DNA of 64,000 nt from Caproiciproducens sp. CPB-2 (GTDB lineage Bacteria > Bacillota > Clostridia > Oscillospirales > Acutalibacteraceae): positions 3,100,001 to 3,164,000 of the forward strand of contig NZ_CP142860.1 of NCBI RefSeq assembly GCF_036287215.1, read 5' to 3'. The notes under the pieces were generated by a model, which made no database searches, was not told the origin of the DNA, and saw only the letters and a list, made by a program, of their open reading frames with translations. Made by a program: the position numbers and the translations under genes. Shown one piece after another: positions 23,369 through 33,142 of the stretch (positions within the stretch are counted from its first letter, which is position 1; every line of letters begins with the position of its first letter).

Positions 23369-24639
23369 GACTGCTGCGCCTCCACTCTTACAGTGATTTT
23401 GTCAGCATTGGCATTTTTCCGCAGATATTCCGGAGTGAATTTCAGCGTCACCATTTCGCCGGGGGTCAAGATCCGGCTCTTTTTCTCGGCTGCCTGAACG
23501 TCTCCGACATCGATACAAACCTTTGCATCCTTGTAAACGCCCCTCGGACGGAACATAATGGTGATCGGCTCATCCAGCTTTTTTGAGATATGCTGGGGAA
23601 CCGCGCCGGATACGCCGAAGCCGTTGACCACTTCCAGCGTCTCTTCGTCCTCCGCCAGCTGGCCCTGTACATATTTGTAGGCATTGACGCCGGCTTTGGC
23701 GGATTCCTCGGATACGAAGTCGACCAGATCATGCACATGCAGCACGTTTCCGCAGGAGAAAATCCCATCCACGGAGGTCTGGAGATTTTCGTTTACCTCC
23801 GCGCCGTTTGTCGCCGGGGAAATCTTTACGCCGGCCATGGTGGACAGCTCGTTTTCAGGAATCAGGCCGACGGAGAGCAGCAGAGTATCGCACTCGTAAT
23901 ACTCTTCCGTCCCGGGAATGGGCTTAAGCGTTTTGGGATCGACCTTTGCAACCGTTACGCCTTCTAAGCGTTCCCTTCCGGCAATATCGACCACCGTATG
24001 GCTGAGCAGAAGCGGAATACCGTAATCGTCAAGACACTGCACGATATTTCTTTTCAATCCGGCGGAGAAAGGCATCAGCTCCACGCACGCCAGAACCTTT
24101 GCGCCCAGGAAAGTCATTCTGCGCGCCATAATCAGCCCGATATCTCCGGAACCGAGAATGAGGACGCGCCTGCCGGGCATCAGGCCCTTCAGATTCGTAA
24201 ATTTCTGTGCGGTGCCCGCCGTGTAGATGCCGGAGCATCTCCAGCCCGGTGTGGCGAGGGATCCTCTGGGGCGCTCGCGGCAGCCCATGGCAAGGATGAT
24301 GGATTTCGCTTTGAAATGCTCCAGGCCCGCGCCCCTGCTGACCGCGGTCACCACCTTGTCCGGGGTGATGTTGATGACCATAGTGTCGCACTGGGAGGGG
24401 ATGCCGTACTCCAGCACCTTGTCGATATATCTCTGCGCGTATTCGGGGCCGGTGAGCTCTTCCTTAAAGGTGTGGAGCCCGAAGCCGTTGTGGATACACT
24501 GCTTCAGAATACCGCCGAGGTTTTCTTCTCTTTCGAGAATCAGAATGTTCCTCGCACCCGCTTCATAGGCGGAAACCGCGGCCGCCAGGCCGGCAGGTCC
24601 GCCGCCGATGATCAAAATGTCTACATTACGCATCTTCAT
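23365..24639 (-). CDS. FAD/NAD(P)-binding oxidoreductase of the G3P dehydrogenase module
   Basis: This flavoprotein has two dinucleotide-binding folds: DILIIGGGPAGLAAAVSAYEAG at the N-terminus for FAD, and VLILGSGDIGLIMARR near residue 160 for NAD(P). It also has the C-terminal FSCGNVLHVHDLVD segment of the Pyr_redox family. It resembles the small subunit of sarcosine-oxidase/opine-type or GlpB-like oxidoreductases. Between a GlpA-like dehydrogenase and DUF1667 it probably passes electrons from glycerol 3-phosphate to NAD(P)+ or another carrier. The ATG at 24639 sits close after AAGGGG; an ATG at 24654 would overlap the upstream gene by more. The overlap with the upstream gene (14 bases) implies coupling. 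Confidence 0.88.
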   Translation of the reverse strand: MKMRNVDILIIGGGPAGLAAAVSAYEAGARNILILEREENLGGILKQCIHNGFGLHTFKEELTGPEYAQRYIDKVLEYGIPSQCDTMVINITPDKVVTAVSRGAGLEHFKAKSIILAMGCRERPRGSLATPGWRCSGIYTAGTAQKFTNLKGLMPGRRVLILGSGDIGLIMARRMTFLGAKVLACVELMPFSAGLKRNIVQCLDDYGIPLLLSHTVVDIAGRERLEGVTVAKVDPKTLKPIPGTEEYYECDTLLLSVGLIPENELSTMAGVKISPATNGAEVNENLQTSVDGIFSCGNVLHVHDLVDFVSEESAKAGVNAYKYVQGQLAEDEETLEVVNGFGVSGAVPQHISKKLDEPITIMFRPRGVYKDAKVCIDVGDVQAAEKKSRILTPGEMVTLKFTPEYLRKNANADKITVRVEAQQS

Positions 24640-26077
24640 GATCCCCTTTCTCAAAAAGGTAACTGTCCAGATATTTGGAGTTTCCTCCGAACTTTGTCAC
24701 TTCCAGCGGGGATATATGAAGCTCTTCACACAATATTTCCAGGGTTCTCGGGGTACAGAAGCCCGCCTGGCACCGTCCCATTCCGGCTCTTGTCCTTCTC
24801 TTGATGCCGTCGACCGATCTCGCCCCGACCGGCCTGCGGATTGCTTCCCTGATTTCGGCTTCCGTCACGGTTTCACATCTGCAGACGACCTTTGCGTAAT
24901 CCGGGTTGATGGAAATTGCCATTGCCCTTTCTTCGTCCGTCATCTCCCTGAACTTCGGTATCCCTTTTCTGATCGGGTTGAAATCATCCTTTTTCTTCGC
25001 TCCGAGCTTGTCGGTGATCCTGTCCGCCAGATACACGGCAATCGCCGGGGACGAGGTCAGTCCCGGGGATTCCACGCCCGCCGCGTTGAAGAACATCGGC
25101 GCGTCCGGCGCTTCGCCGAGGACAAATTCATTTCTGTCGCAGTGCGCGCGCAGTCCGGAGAACGTGGTGATGTAGTTTCTGGCGGGAATATGCTCCCAGG
25201 TAAGGCTGGCGAATTTCAGGACCTTGGCAAGCCCTTCGGGTGTGGTTCTGGTGTCCGTCTTATCATCGATATCCTCTGCGGTCGGCCCGATCAGGATGGT
25301 CCCGTCCACGGTGGGGGTCACCAGGATTCCCTTGCCCATTTTGGTCGGCAGCTGGAAAATCGACGCGTGGAAGGCATCGCAGAATTTCTTATCGACGATG
25401 TAATACTCGCCTCTGCGGGGAACAATGGTGATTTTATCCTCGGAAACCATATTGTTGATTACGTCGGAATAAAGTCCGGCACAGTTCACGACCGCTTTTG
25501 CTGTAAAGGTACCAGCCTTGCTTATAACTTTCCATCCGTCTTTTTCTTTTTCAATCGCAGTAACTTCTGCTTCACGGTAGAAATTAACACCGTTCATCGC
25601 AGCGTTTTCGGCAAAGGCTTCGGTCAGTTCATAGGGGCAGACGATTCCGCCGTTGGTGACCAGGAGCGCTTCGTACGCCGTGCTGCCAATGTTCGGTTCT
25701 CTTTTTCTAAGTTCATCTTGTCCGATAATGCTGAGTCCGGGGACTCCGTTTTCTATCCCCTGCCTTTTTAAAGCTTCCAGGCTTTCATGGTCTTCCGGGC
25801 TGAAGGAAACAACCAGGGAGGTATTCCATTTGTGCGGAACATCCAGCTCTTCGCAGATCTGGTCGTACATTTTGTTGCCGAGCACGTTGAACTTCGCTTT
25901 TTGGGTACCGGGATGCGCATCATAGCCGCCGTGAATAATCGCGGTATTTGCCTTACTTTGGCCGTTGCTGATATCATCGGTTTTTTCCAGCAAGGCAATG
26001 TTCAGGCTGTATCTTGACAATTCTCTGGCCACCGCGCAGCCCACGACACCTCCGCCGATGATGATTACATCTACCAT
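24626..26077 (-). CDS. Anaerobic glycerol-3-phosphate dehydrogenase-like FAD protein with [2Fe-2S] BFD-type domain
   Basis: This 483-residue flavoenzyme should oxidise glycerol 3-phosphate to dihydroxyacetone phosphate. The DAO domain starts VDVIIIGGGVVGCAVARELSRY and includes the KANTAIIHGGYDA segment typical of GlpA/GlpD. A C-terminal BFD-like [2Fe-2S] domain (about 395-455) carries the four Cys as VCRCETVTEAEI and GRCQAGFC. This architecture matches the GlpA-type dehydrogenases found with an FAD oxidoreductase and DUF1667 in anaerobes. The gene is flanked by glpF and glpK, which supports the substrate. An alternative reading as an L-2-hydroxyglutarate oxidase-like enzyme is less likely in this context. 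Confidence 0.88.
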   Translation of the reverse strand: MVDVIIIGGGVVGCAVARELSRYSLNIALLEKTDDISNGQSKANTAIIHGGYDAHPGTQKAKFNVLGNKMYDQICEELDVPHKWNTSLVVSFSPEDHESLEALKRQGIENGVPGLSIIGQDELRKREPNIGSTAYEALLVTNGGIVCPYELTEAFAENAAMNGVNFYREAEVTAIEKEKDGWKVISKAGTFTAKAVVNCAGLYSDVINNMVSEDKITIVPRRGEYYIVDKKFCDAFHASIFQLPTKMGKGILVTPTVDGTILIGPTAEDIDDKTDTRTTPEGLAKVLKFASLTWEHIPARNYITTFSGLRAHCDRNEFVLGEAPDAPMFFNAAGVESPGLTSSPAIAVYLADRITDKLGAKKKDDFNPIRKGIPKFREMTDEERAMAISINPDYAKVVCRCETVTEAEIREAIRRPVGARSVDGIKRRTRAGMGRCQAGFCTPRTLEILCEELHISPLEVTKFGGNSKYLDSYLFEKGDHEDA

Positions 26078-26117
26078 TTTGTGAACACCACTCTTTAATT
26101 TATTTGGAATTTTTTAA

Positions 26118-26150
26118 AATAATGCAGGGGCAAATTTTATTCGCCCCTGC
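26118..26150 (-). terminator. Hairpin between glpF and the G3P dehydrogenase genes
   Basis: GCAGGGGC (minus strand, 26150-26143) pairs with GCCCCTGC (26131-26124), followed by ATTATTTT. It may separate glpK-glpF from the downstream dehydrogenase-dha genes or lower their expression. Confidence 0.6.
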
Positions 26151-26225
26151 AAATATTTTATCAATTCATCGCTATGTACTTACAAGGCATATTAATTCTT
26201 TAATATAACCTAAGACAACCATGAA

Positions 26226-26942
26226 TTACCACGGGATCGACGCATATAAGAACGCGCCGAGCAAACCGCCGATGATGGGCCCGAAAATCGGAACGACAAG
26301 GCCGTAGCTCCAGTTGGAATCGCCTTTGCCCTTAATGGGGAGGATGGCGTGGGCGATACGGGGTCCGAGGTCACGGGCGGGGTTAATCGCGTAACCGGTC
26401 AGCCCGCCGAAGGACATACCGATGGAGACGATGATTCCGAATACAAACAGGTTGGAAACGCCGACCGTGCCGGCGCCGGTCACATTGCCGATGCCAAGGA
26501 TGGCAAACACGAGTACGAAGGTTGCAACGGCTTCGCAGAAAATATTGCGGGGAATATTGCGGACAGCAGGACCGGTTGAGAAAACGCCGAGTTTCGGTCC
26601 GGCCTCTTCCGTCGCGTCGAACTGATCCTTAAACATCAGATAAACGATAATACCGCCTACACAGCCGCCGGCTACCTGAGCAATGATATAACCGGGGACC
26701 ATGGCCCAGCTGAATTTGCCGATCGCGGCAAGCGCTATGGTCAAAGCGGGGTTGAAGCTTGCGCCGGAAGCCGCGCCGAAAATGCACGCCGGAATCAGAA
26801 CCGCAAGGCCCCAGGCCAAAGTGATCTGAATGGAGCCCGCACCCTTCATCCCGGATTTATTCAGTGTAACGTTGGCGACAACGCCGTCGCCCAGCATGAT
26901 CAGCATCATTGTTCCCAAAAATTCCGCAAGATATGGTAACAT
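26226..26942 (-). CDS. glpF: Glycerol uptake facilitator (aquaglyceroporin)
   Basis: This MIP-family channel admits glycerol by facilitated diffusion. The 238-residue protein has six hydrophobic helices and both half-helix signatures: SFNPALTIALA in the first half and AINPARDLGPR in the second. The Asp after the second NPAR (NPARD) is the residue that marks glycerol facilitators as opposed to water-only aquaporins. The start is the ATG at 26942 with GAGGTG nine bases upstream; the TTG at 26948 is not needed. It follows glpK by 119 bases containing a stable hairpin. Confidence 0.95.
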   Translation of the reverse strand: MLPYLAEFLGTMMLIMLGDGVVANVTLNKSGMKGAGSIQITLAWGLAVLIPACIFGAASGASFNPALTIALAAIGKFSWAMVPGYIIAQVAGGCVGGIIVYLMFKDQFDATEEAGPKLGVFSTGPAVRNIPRNIFCEAVATFVLVFAILGIGNVTGAGTVGVSNLFVFGIIVSIGMSFGGLTGYAINPARDLGPRIAHAILPIKGKGDSNWSYGLVVPIFGPIIGGLLGAFLYASIPW

Positions 26943-26971
26943 TAACAATACACCTCAATCTTTTTTTAATA

Positions 26972-27013
26972 CCGGCCCCTTTCGATAGGAGGTTTCCCCT
27001 GCCGAGGGGCCGG
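26972..27013. repeat. Inverted repeat between glpK and glpF
   Basis: CCGGCCCCT (26972-26980) and AGGGGCCGG (27005-27013) form a nine-base-pair stem with a 24-base loop that itself contains AGG/CCT pairing. On the minus strand it is followed by an A-run and not a T-run, so it is not a terminator. It more likely acts as an mRNA processing or stability element. Confidence 0.6.
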
Positions 27014-27061
27014 CCTGAATTTTAATCGTTTACTCTCTAACCGTAATGCAAAACGGAAGAA

Positions 27062-28861
<1,800 letters not shown>

Positions 28862-28892
28862 TAAAAAATCCCCGTACGGAATGTACGGGGAT
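28862..28892 (-). terminator. Terminator of the TetR-family gene
   Basis: ATCCCCGTAC (28868-28877) and GTACGGGGAT (28883-28892) form a perfect ten-base-pair stem, with a T-run on the minus strand directly after it. It sits five bases past the stop codon. Confidence 0.92.
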
Positions 28893-28897
28893 CAAAA

Positions 28898-29461
28898 TCA
28901 TATCGCAATTTTTTTTTGTTTTTCCGTGCCGTGGTAAATCATCCGGAGCAGAGCTTTGATTTTTTTGATGACAAAATCCTCATCCTCCTGCATTCCCCGG
29001 CTGACCCACTGGATGCCGTAATTTACAAACGCGGTGGTAAAAAAATCGACCAGAAAATCCGCATCTTCCTTGCTTATGTATTTGCAGTTTTCAAGATCAA
29101 TTCCCAGCTTTTCCACCCAGGAGTGCACAACGGGCTGTAAAAAACCTTCCATATATTCTTTTTTGATGGAGCGGATGGTATTTCTGCAGAACGCGCGGTT
29201 GGCTTTGCAGTATCTCATAGCCTGCACGACCGCCTCCTCCCACTGCACGTCCTGTTCTTCCCCCATCTGGCCGAAGATATCGTTCCGGTAAATCCAGCTC
29301 AACAGCTCGTACATATCTTTGAAATGGTAATAAAACGTCTGACGGTTCAATCCGCAATTACTGGTTACATTCTGGACGGTGATTTTGTTGAATGGGGTCC
29401 GGCTCATCAGGTCCTTCAAAGAATTTGCAAGCTGCTGTTTGGTTTGCGATGCATATTCCAT
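28898..29461 (-). CDS. TetR/AcrR family regulator, DhaS-like
   Basis: This 187-residue regulator has an N-terminal TetR helix-turn-helix (FNKITVQNVTSNCGLNRQTFYYHFKDMYEL, about residues 24-53). Its C-terminal domain is like that of the DhaS group of dihydroxyacetone-kinase regulators (ending DFFTTAFVNYGIQWVSRGMQEDEDFVIKKI). In Lactococcus, DhaS works with a DhaK paralogue that binds dihydroxyacetone; here no second dhaK-like gene (dhaQ) is visible. Its place beside the glycerol/dha cluster suggests it controls those genes. The gene has its own strong terminator and is transcribed separately. The ATG follows a GGAGG site. Confidence 0.88.
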   Translation of the reverse strand: MEYASQTKQQLANSLKDLMSRTPFNKITVQNVTSNCGLNRQTFYYHFKDMYELLSWIYRNDIFGQMGEEQDVQWEEAVVQAMRYCKANRAFCRNTIRSIKKEYMEGFLQPVVHSWVEKLGIDLENCKYISKEDADFLVDFFTTAFVNYGIQWVSRGMQEDEDFVIKKIKALLRMIYHGTEKQKKIAI

Positions 29462-29607
29462 GTTTTTTCCTCCATTTTAACATTCAGCCATTTTAGCAAA
29501 ATAGATAAAACAAACACTCATCCATAATGTATATTATACTATATAACACGATTATGATTCAAGAGTAATTTTGCCATGGAGGAAACCGGGCCCGGCTGCC
29601 CGCAGGC

Positions 29608-30177
29608 TTATTTCCGCACAAGGCGGCGCGGGCTTGTGCTTTCTGTCAGGACGGAAACGATCAGGCAGGCGATCCCCAATCCCAGCAGAATATCCCCCGC
29701 GCTGATAAAGCTGCCGATACAGGGGACCGGCACGGGGATCACGTCGCCCAGAAAATAGAGCCTCGCTCCGCCGGTGGCGACAAAATAGTTGGCTTTTTTC
29801 GCGTAGACGGCTTCCGGGGTCATACCGGGGAACATCGCAAGCGCCGAAGGAGATACCGGCATGCGGAAATTGTTGCACACAATGACAAGCAGGTTGCAGA
29901 GCGTGCCGGCTCCGGCAAGGATCACCGCGGTCAGCCGGCGCCGATTCAGAATCAGAAAGACAATAATACACAGATAGCTGATCCCCGTAAAAAGCCACGG
30001 AACCTTCGCGGCAAAGTCGGGGAACCGGGAAAACGGAAGTTCCGCCAGCAGGCCGGCCACAGGAAGCCACAGGCCGCGGACGAAGGAAAGATTGCCGTAT
30101 TGATTTTTTACGCCCCTTATATGGTTGACGGCAGTCGCAATCAGAAAACCCGCCAGCACAAAAACAAATAATACCAT
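29608..30177 (-). CDS. DUF5317 family membrane protein
   Basis: This 189-residue protein has about five hydrophobic segments and the DUF5317 features: an N-terminal membrane helix and FRMPVSP near residue 105. A conserved aspartate-containing loop (FLGDVIPVPVP) leads into a final helix with SAGDILLGLGI. The function of the family is unknown. It starts 15 bases after the HD-GYP gene, so the two form an operon. I recall DUF5317 genes beside membrane HD-GYP genes in other Clostridia, which suggests a functional pair. GGAG precedes the ATG. Confidence 0.85.
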   Translation of the reverse strand: MVLFVFVLAGFLIATAVNHIRGVKNQYGNLSFVRGLWLPVAGLLAELPFSRFPDFAAKVPWLFTGISYLCIIVFLILNRRRLTAVILAGAGTLCNLLVIVCNNFRMPVSPSALAMFPGMTPEAVYAKKANYFVATGGARLYFLGDVIPVPVPCIGSFISAGDILLGLGIACLIVSVLTESTSPRRLVRK

Positions 30178-30192
30178 TCTTAATCTCCGGTT

Positions 30193-31488
30193 CTATGAAA
30201 TGACGCCCTGCTCGCGGAGGACCTCCAGAAAAGCGCAAACCACCTTCGGGTGGAACTGTTTTCCGCTTTCCTCTTTTAGAATTTCCACCACCCGCTCCAC
30301 CGGCATGCTGGCGCAGTAGGGGCGGTCGCTGGTCATGGCGTCGTAAGCGTCCGCCACGCCGATAATATAGACCGCGGTGGAAATCTCCCCGCCTTTTGTA
30401 TGGTCCGGGTAGCCGCCGCCGTCATACCGCTCGTGATGGTGGAGAATCGCTTCGCGGATCGCGTCGTTCAGCTTTACATTTTTCAGAATGGACGCGCTGA
30501 TCTGCGGATGCGTCATAATAACGGCGCGTTCCTCCGGCGTAAGCGGGCCGGGCTTATTCAGTATTTTTTCGTCGATACCGATTTTGCCCACGTCATGCAG
30601 AAGGGCAGCCACCTTAATGTCGTCGATATCGCCCGGATGATAGTGCATTTTCCGGGCGATCATTTCCGCATATTCCTCCACGCGGTGCGCGTGGCCTTCG
30701 GTATACTTGTCCTTTGCCTCCAGCGCGGCCGTCAGGGTTTTGACCATATTGTAATAGTTCGCCTTCGCGTCAAGATAAAGGACAAAGCTGTAGCGTGCAA
30801 GAAGCAGAGGCAGCATAATAAAAAGAACCAGATATACTCCGTTCTCCATTACAAGAATTTTGGCAATAAAATATGCAATGGGTGCGGACGCCGCTATGTT
30901 GGGCATAAATTCCCATAGATTTTTTAGAAGCGCTGGGAAAAATGCTCCCTGGCCATTCAACGTGAAAAGGAGCATCAGAATACTGCAGTTCAGCAGAATA
31001 AAAGAAAAAGAGGCTACCACCAAGGGCAGCAAAATTTGCGGCAGCGAGAAATCTCCGACTACACCCCCAACTTTTTGGTACAGCAAGCTGGCAATAAAAG
31101 CGGAAGTTGTGATATTCCCCGCATTGAACGCCGTTTTAATCGGCTCCCTATTAAAAATATGAGTGAATGTTCTTTCTCCCGTATTTGTGGGTATGACGAT
31201 GAAAGGGGTGCTGATTGTAACCATCGCAGCGGAAAAAATCGGTCCATAACAAAAAATCGAGGCCAGATTACAGACAAATGACATATCGATGGAATAATCA
31301 TCACGTATATAGATGGGGAGACAACGACAGATAATATATAAAAAAGTCAGAACTCCAAACTGTGCCAACGCCTGTTTGGAATCGGATTGAGCCAGAATCT
31401 GTCTGAAATATAAATAAACACAGTATGAGCCAAGAGAGAGACCAATTATTGAGACTATGTAAGCATAAATTTTTGAAGAGCGGCTCAT
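30193..31488 (-). CDS. Membrane-anchored HD-GYP domain phosphodiesterase
   Basis: This 431-residue protein has seven or eight hydrophobic segments in residues 1-235. They form an integral sensor region reminiscent of MASE-type domains, and a short linker leads to a C-terminal HD-GYP domain. Visible motifs are HAHRVEEYAEMIA, the metal-binding LLHDVGKIG, and HHERYDGGGYP, where GYP is intact. It should hydrolyse cyclic di-GMP (or a related dinucleotide) and so oppose the GGDEF enzyme at 2.8-4.1 kb. AAGGAGG precedes the start. A 25-residue signal-like peptide gene lies 54 bases upstream and DUF5317 directly downstream. Confidence 0.92.
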   Translation of the reverse strand: MSRSSKIYAYIVSIIGLSLGSYCVYLYFRQILAQSDSKQALAQFGVLTFLYIICRCLPIYIRDDYSIDMSFVCNLASIFCYGPIFSAAMVTISTPFIVIPTNTGERTFTHIFNREPIKTAFNAGNITTSAFIASLLYQKVGGVVGDFSLPQILLPLVVASFSFILLNCSILMLLFTLNGQGAFFPALLKNLWEFMPNIAASAPIAYFIAKILVMENGVYLVLFIMLPLLLARYSFVLYLDAKANYYNMVKTLTAALEAKDKYTEGHAHRVEEYAEMIARKMHYHPGDIDDIKVAALLHDVGKIGIDEKILNKPGPLTPEERAVIMTHPQISASILKNVKLNDAIREAILHHHERYDGGGYPDHTKGGEISTAVYIIGVADAYDAMTSDRPYCASMPVERVVEILKEESGKQFHPKVVCAFLEVLREQGVIS

Positions 31489-31541
31489 ATGTACCTCCTT
31501 CTTTATAAAAAAATCAGGTCTGCAAAGCTATGTATTAACAG

Positions 31542-31619
31542 TTATTGCCAAGAAAAGCTTGCACCAGCAGTTGCGATTACAGACAATACAGACAGTAATG
31601 CAAACAGAACTTTTTTCAT
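31542..31619 (-). CDS. Very short signal-peptide-like ORF upstream of the HD-GYP gene
   Basis: This 25-codon frame encodes MKKVLFALLSVLSVIATAGA followed by SFSWQ and a stop. It has a positively charged start, a hydrophobic core and an AxA-like cleavage region, leaving a short tail. GGAGGG lies nine bases upstream of the ATG, a strong Shine-Dalgarno site that argues for translation. It sits between an uncharacterised 210-residue gene and the membrane HD-GYP gene, all read leftward. It could be a secreted peptide signal sensed by the HD-GYP protein's membrane domain, a small membrane protein, or a leader ORF. None of these is shown. Confidence 0.6.
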   Translation of the reverse strand: MKKVLFALLSVLSVIATAGASFSWQ

Positions 31620-31728
31620 TGAATATAGCCCTCCGTAAAACAATCTCTGTTCTCCGCTGAATAAACAGGCTATATCCGCTACGCTAATGGATCTGGCTGC
31701 AAACCTGATTTTTTCCAAATGAAATGCG

Positions 31729-32361
31729 CTAAATGCTGGAAATTCTGCGGTTCAGCGCGTCAAGAGTGGCTTTTACGACCGCATAACCGGCATCGTCGCC
31801 GACAAAGGAGCTGCCCAGATAGCGCTCTACGCTGTTTCTGAATTTGACCGCAATACAAACGGCAACCGCTTTCCCTTCGGTAAGGTCAAACAGCTTTACA
31901 TCTATAGGGGAAAGCGACATATCCGGCTCTATAAAGTTAGTAACCGCATTCAAAGTCGCCTGGCAGATCATTTTATTGACGTCCACACTGTCATTTAAGG
32001 CGGAGGCTTCCCCGCTGAAGGTGGACTCTCCGTCGCAAAGGGAAACGGCAGCCGTAGAACGGTTCTTGCTCTTTGCAATGCTGATCTCTTCGAAGACGAG
32101 CCTGTCCTTTATTTTCTGGCTGTTTTCCGACGGAATCTGAGCGATACTGATCAGCTTATGGTCAATCGTCGTATTGAACTGTACCAGGATGGCGGACTGT
32201 ATGTCACGCGCGATCTGTTTTGGCGAGCGGCTCATATCGGAAAGCACATGAATTTCAGTGATCGCGTCACCGGACTGGACAATACTGGATTTGATTACGC
32301 CCGGCAGCTTGTCTATCAGATCGGAATATTCTTTTGTGACTGTGCTTTGACTGTTCTCCAT
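31729..32361 (-). CDS. Uncharacterised two-domain protein upstream of the HD-GYP gene
   Basis: This 210-residue cytosolic protein appears to have two alpha/beta modules. The first (about 1-85) contains AITEIHVLSDMSRSPKQIARDIQSAI, and the second (about 95-205) STFSGEASALNDSVDVNKMICQATLNAV. I have seen such proteins in Clostridia near cyclic-di-GMP genes, but I do not know a function. No catalytic motif, signal peptide or Cys cluster is seen. GGAGGG precedes the ATG. A cre-like box lies 67 bases upstream. It is probably co-transcribed with the small peptide, the HD-GYP gene and DUF5317. Confidence 0.8.
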   Translation of the reverse strand: MENSQSTVTKEYSDLIDKLPGVIKSSIVQSGDAITEIHVLSDMSRSPKQIARDIQSAILVQFNTTIDHKLISIAQIPSENSQKIKDRLVFEEISIAKSKNRSTAAVSLCDGESTFSGEASALNDSVDVNKMICQATLNAVTNFIEPDMSLSPIDVKLFDLTEGKAVAVCIAVKFRNSVERYLGSSFVGDDAGYAVVKATLDALNRRISSI

Positions 32362-32427
32362 TTGAGAACCCTCCGTTTTTTAAACTGTCTGTGCAGAAAT
32401 ATCTGACCATCTGCGCCATGGGATTGA

Positions 32428-32442
32428 ATGAAAGCGTTTTCT
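32428..32442. promoter_or_regulatory. cre-like catabolite-response box
   Basis: ATGAAAGCGTTTTCT matches the degenerate CcpA consensus WTGNAANCGNWNNCW at every defined position. It lies 67 bases upstream of the 210-residue gene. A single match in AT-rich DNA can occur by chance. Confidence 0.35.
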
Positions 32443-32527
32443 ACATATTCATTCAAATTATATTAAATTGCATTCTGTTTATCAATGCCTTTTGGAAATA
32501 TTTTGAAAATGATTTACTAAAATTTAT

Positions 32528-32560
32528 AAAAAAACATCCCGCGGTAAAGCCCGCGGGATG
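32528..32560 (-). terminator. Terminator of the zinc-ribbon membrane protein gene
   Basis: CATCCCGCGG (32535-32544) and CCGCGGGATG (32551-32560) form a perfect ten-base-pair stem. A seven-base T-run follows on the minus strand. Confidence 0.92.
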
Positions 32561-32608
32561 TACGGCAATGGCTGCGGTTTCTTTCGGAACAGGAAAGGCC
32601 GCCACCGA

Positions 32609-33034
32609 TCAGGTTTTTTTAACAAATTCCGTCCGGCACACGGGACAGGTGATGCTGATTTTTCCCTTCCCTTTCGGAACGCGCAGGATATTGGAGCAAT
32701 GGGGACATTTATAGTACCGGTGGGTCTTTCTGTCCCTCATCCTGTACGCGGTGTTATGCATCCGGTTCCGCAGCCGGTAAAACGTGCGGCGAAAGCGTTC
32801 CTGAACGGGGCCCCACCATTTCAGAAAACGGGTGTTTTCCTGATACCGCCTGCTGATATTTTTTGAAAACATTCTGTAAAAGCAAAACACAAGGGGAACA
32901 TAGGCCAACAGCAGCAAAACCGGCAGCCTGAAAAGCTGCGCGATCAGGGACAGCAGCACATAGAACACCGCCAGCGCAACGGAAAACTGGTCGGTGCCGT
33001 ACCTTCCCATCATCATTCTTCTGAACCAATCCAT
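32609..33034 (-). CDS. Small membrane protein with C-terminal zinc ribbon
   Basis: This 141-residue protein has one or two hydrophobic segments (FSVALAVFYVLLSLIAQLF and the following LLLLAYVPLVF), then a basic linker. A zinc ribbon ends it, with paired CPHC and CPVC knuckles separated by 19 residues. The start ATG at 33034 follows GAAGAGGA. Longer frames to 33055 or 33088 include that site and are less likely. It stands alone with its own terminator. Function is unknown; many Oscillospirales carry membrane proteins of this layout. Confidence 0.78.
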   Translation of the reverse strand: MDWFRRMMMGRYGTDQFSVALAVFYVLLSLIAQLFRLPVLLLLAYVPLVFCFYRMFSKNISRRYQENTRFLKWWGPVQERFRRTFYRLRNRMHNTAYRMRDRKTHRYYKCPHCSNILRVPKGKGKISITCPVCRTEFVKKT

Positions 33035-33142
33035 CGGGCAATCCTCTTCCTTCATGGTACGTCCGGCAGGATTCCCAGCGTACCTCAATACTATGATTAT
33101 AGCTCATGAGGATAAAAAATATCTAAATAAACCGTAAACTTT

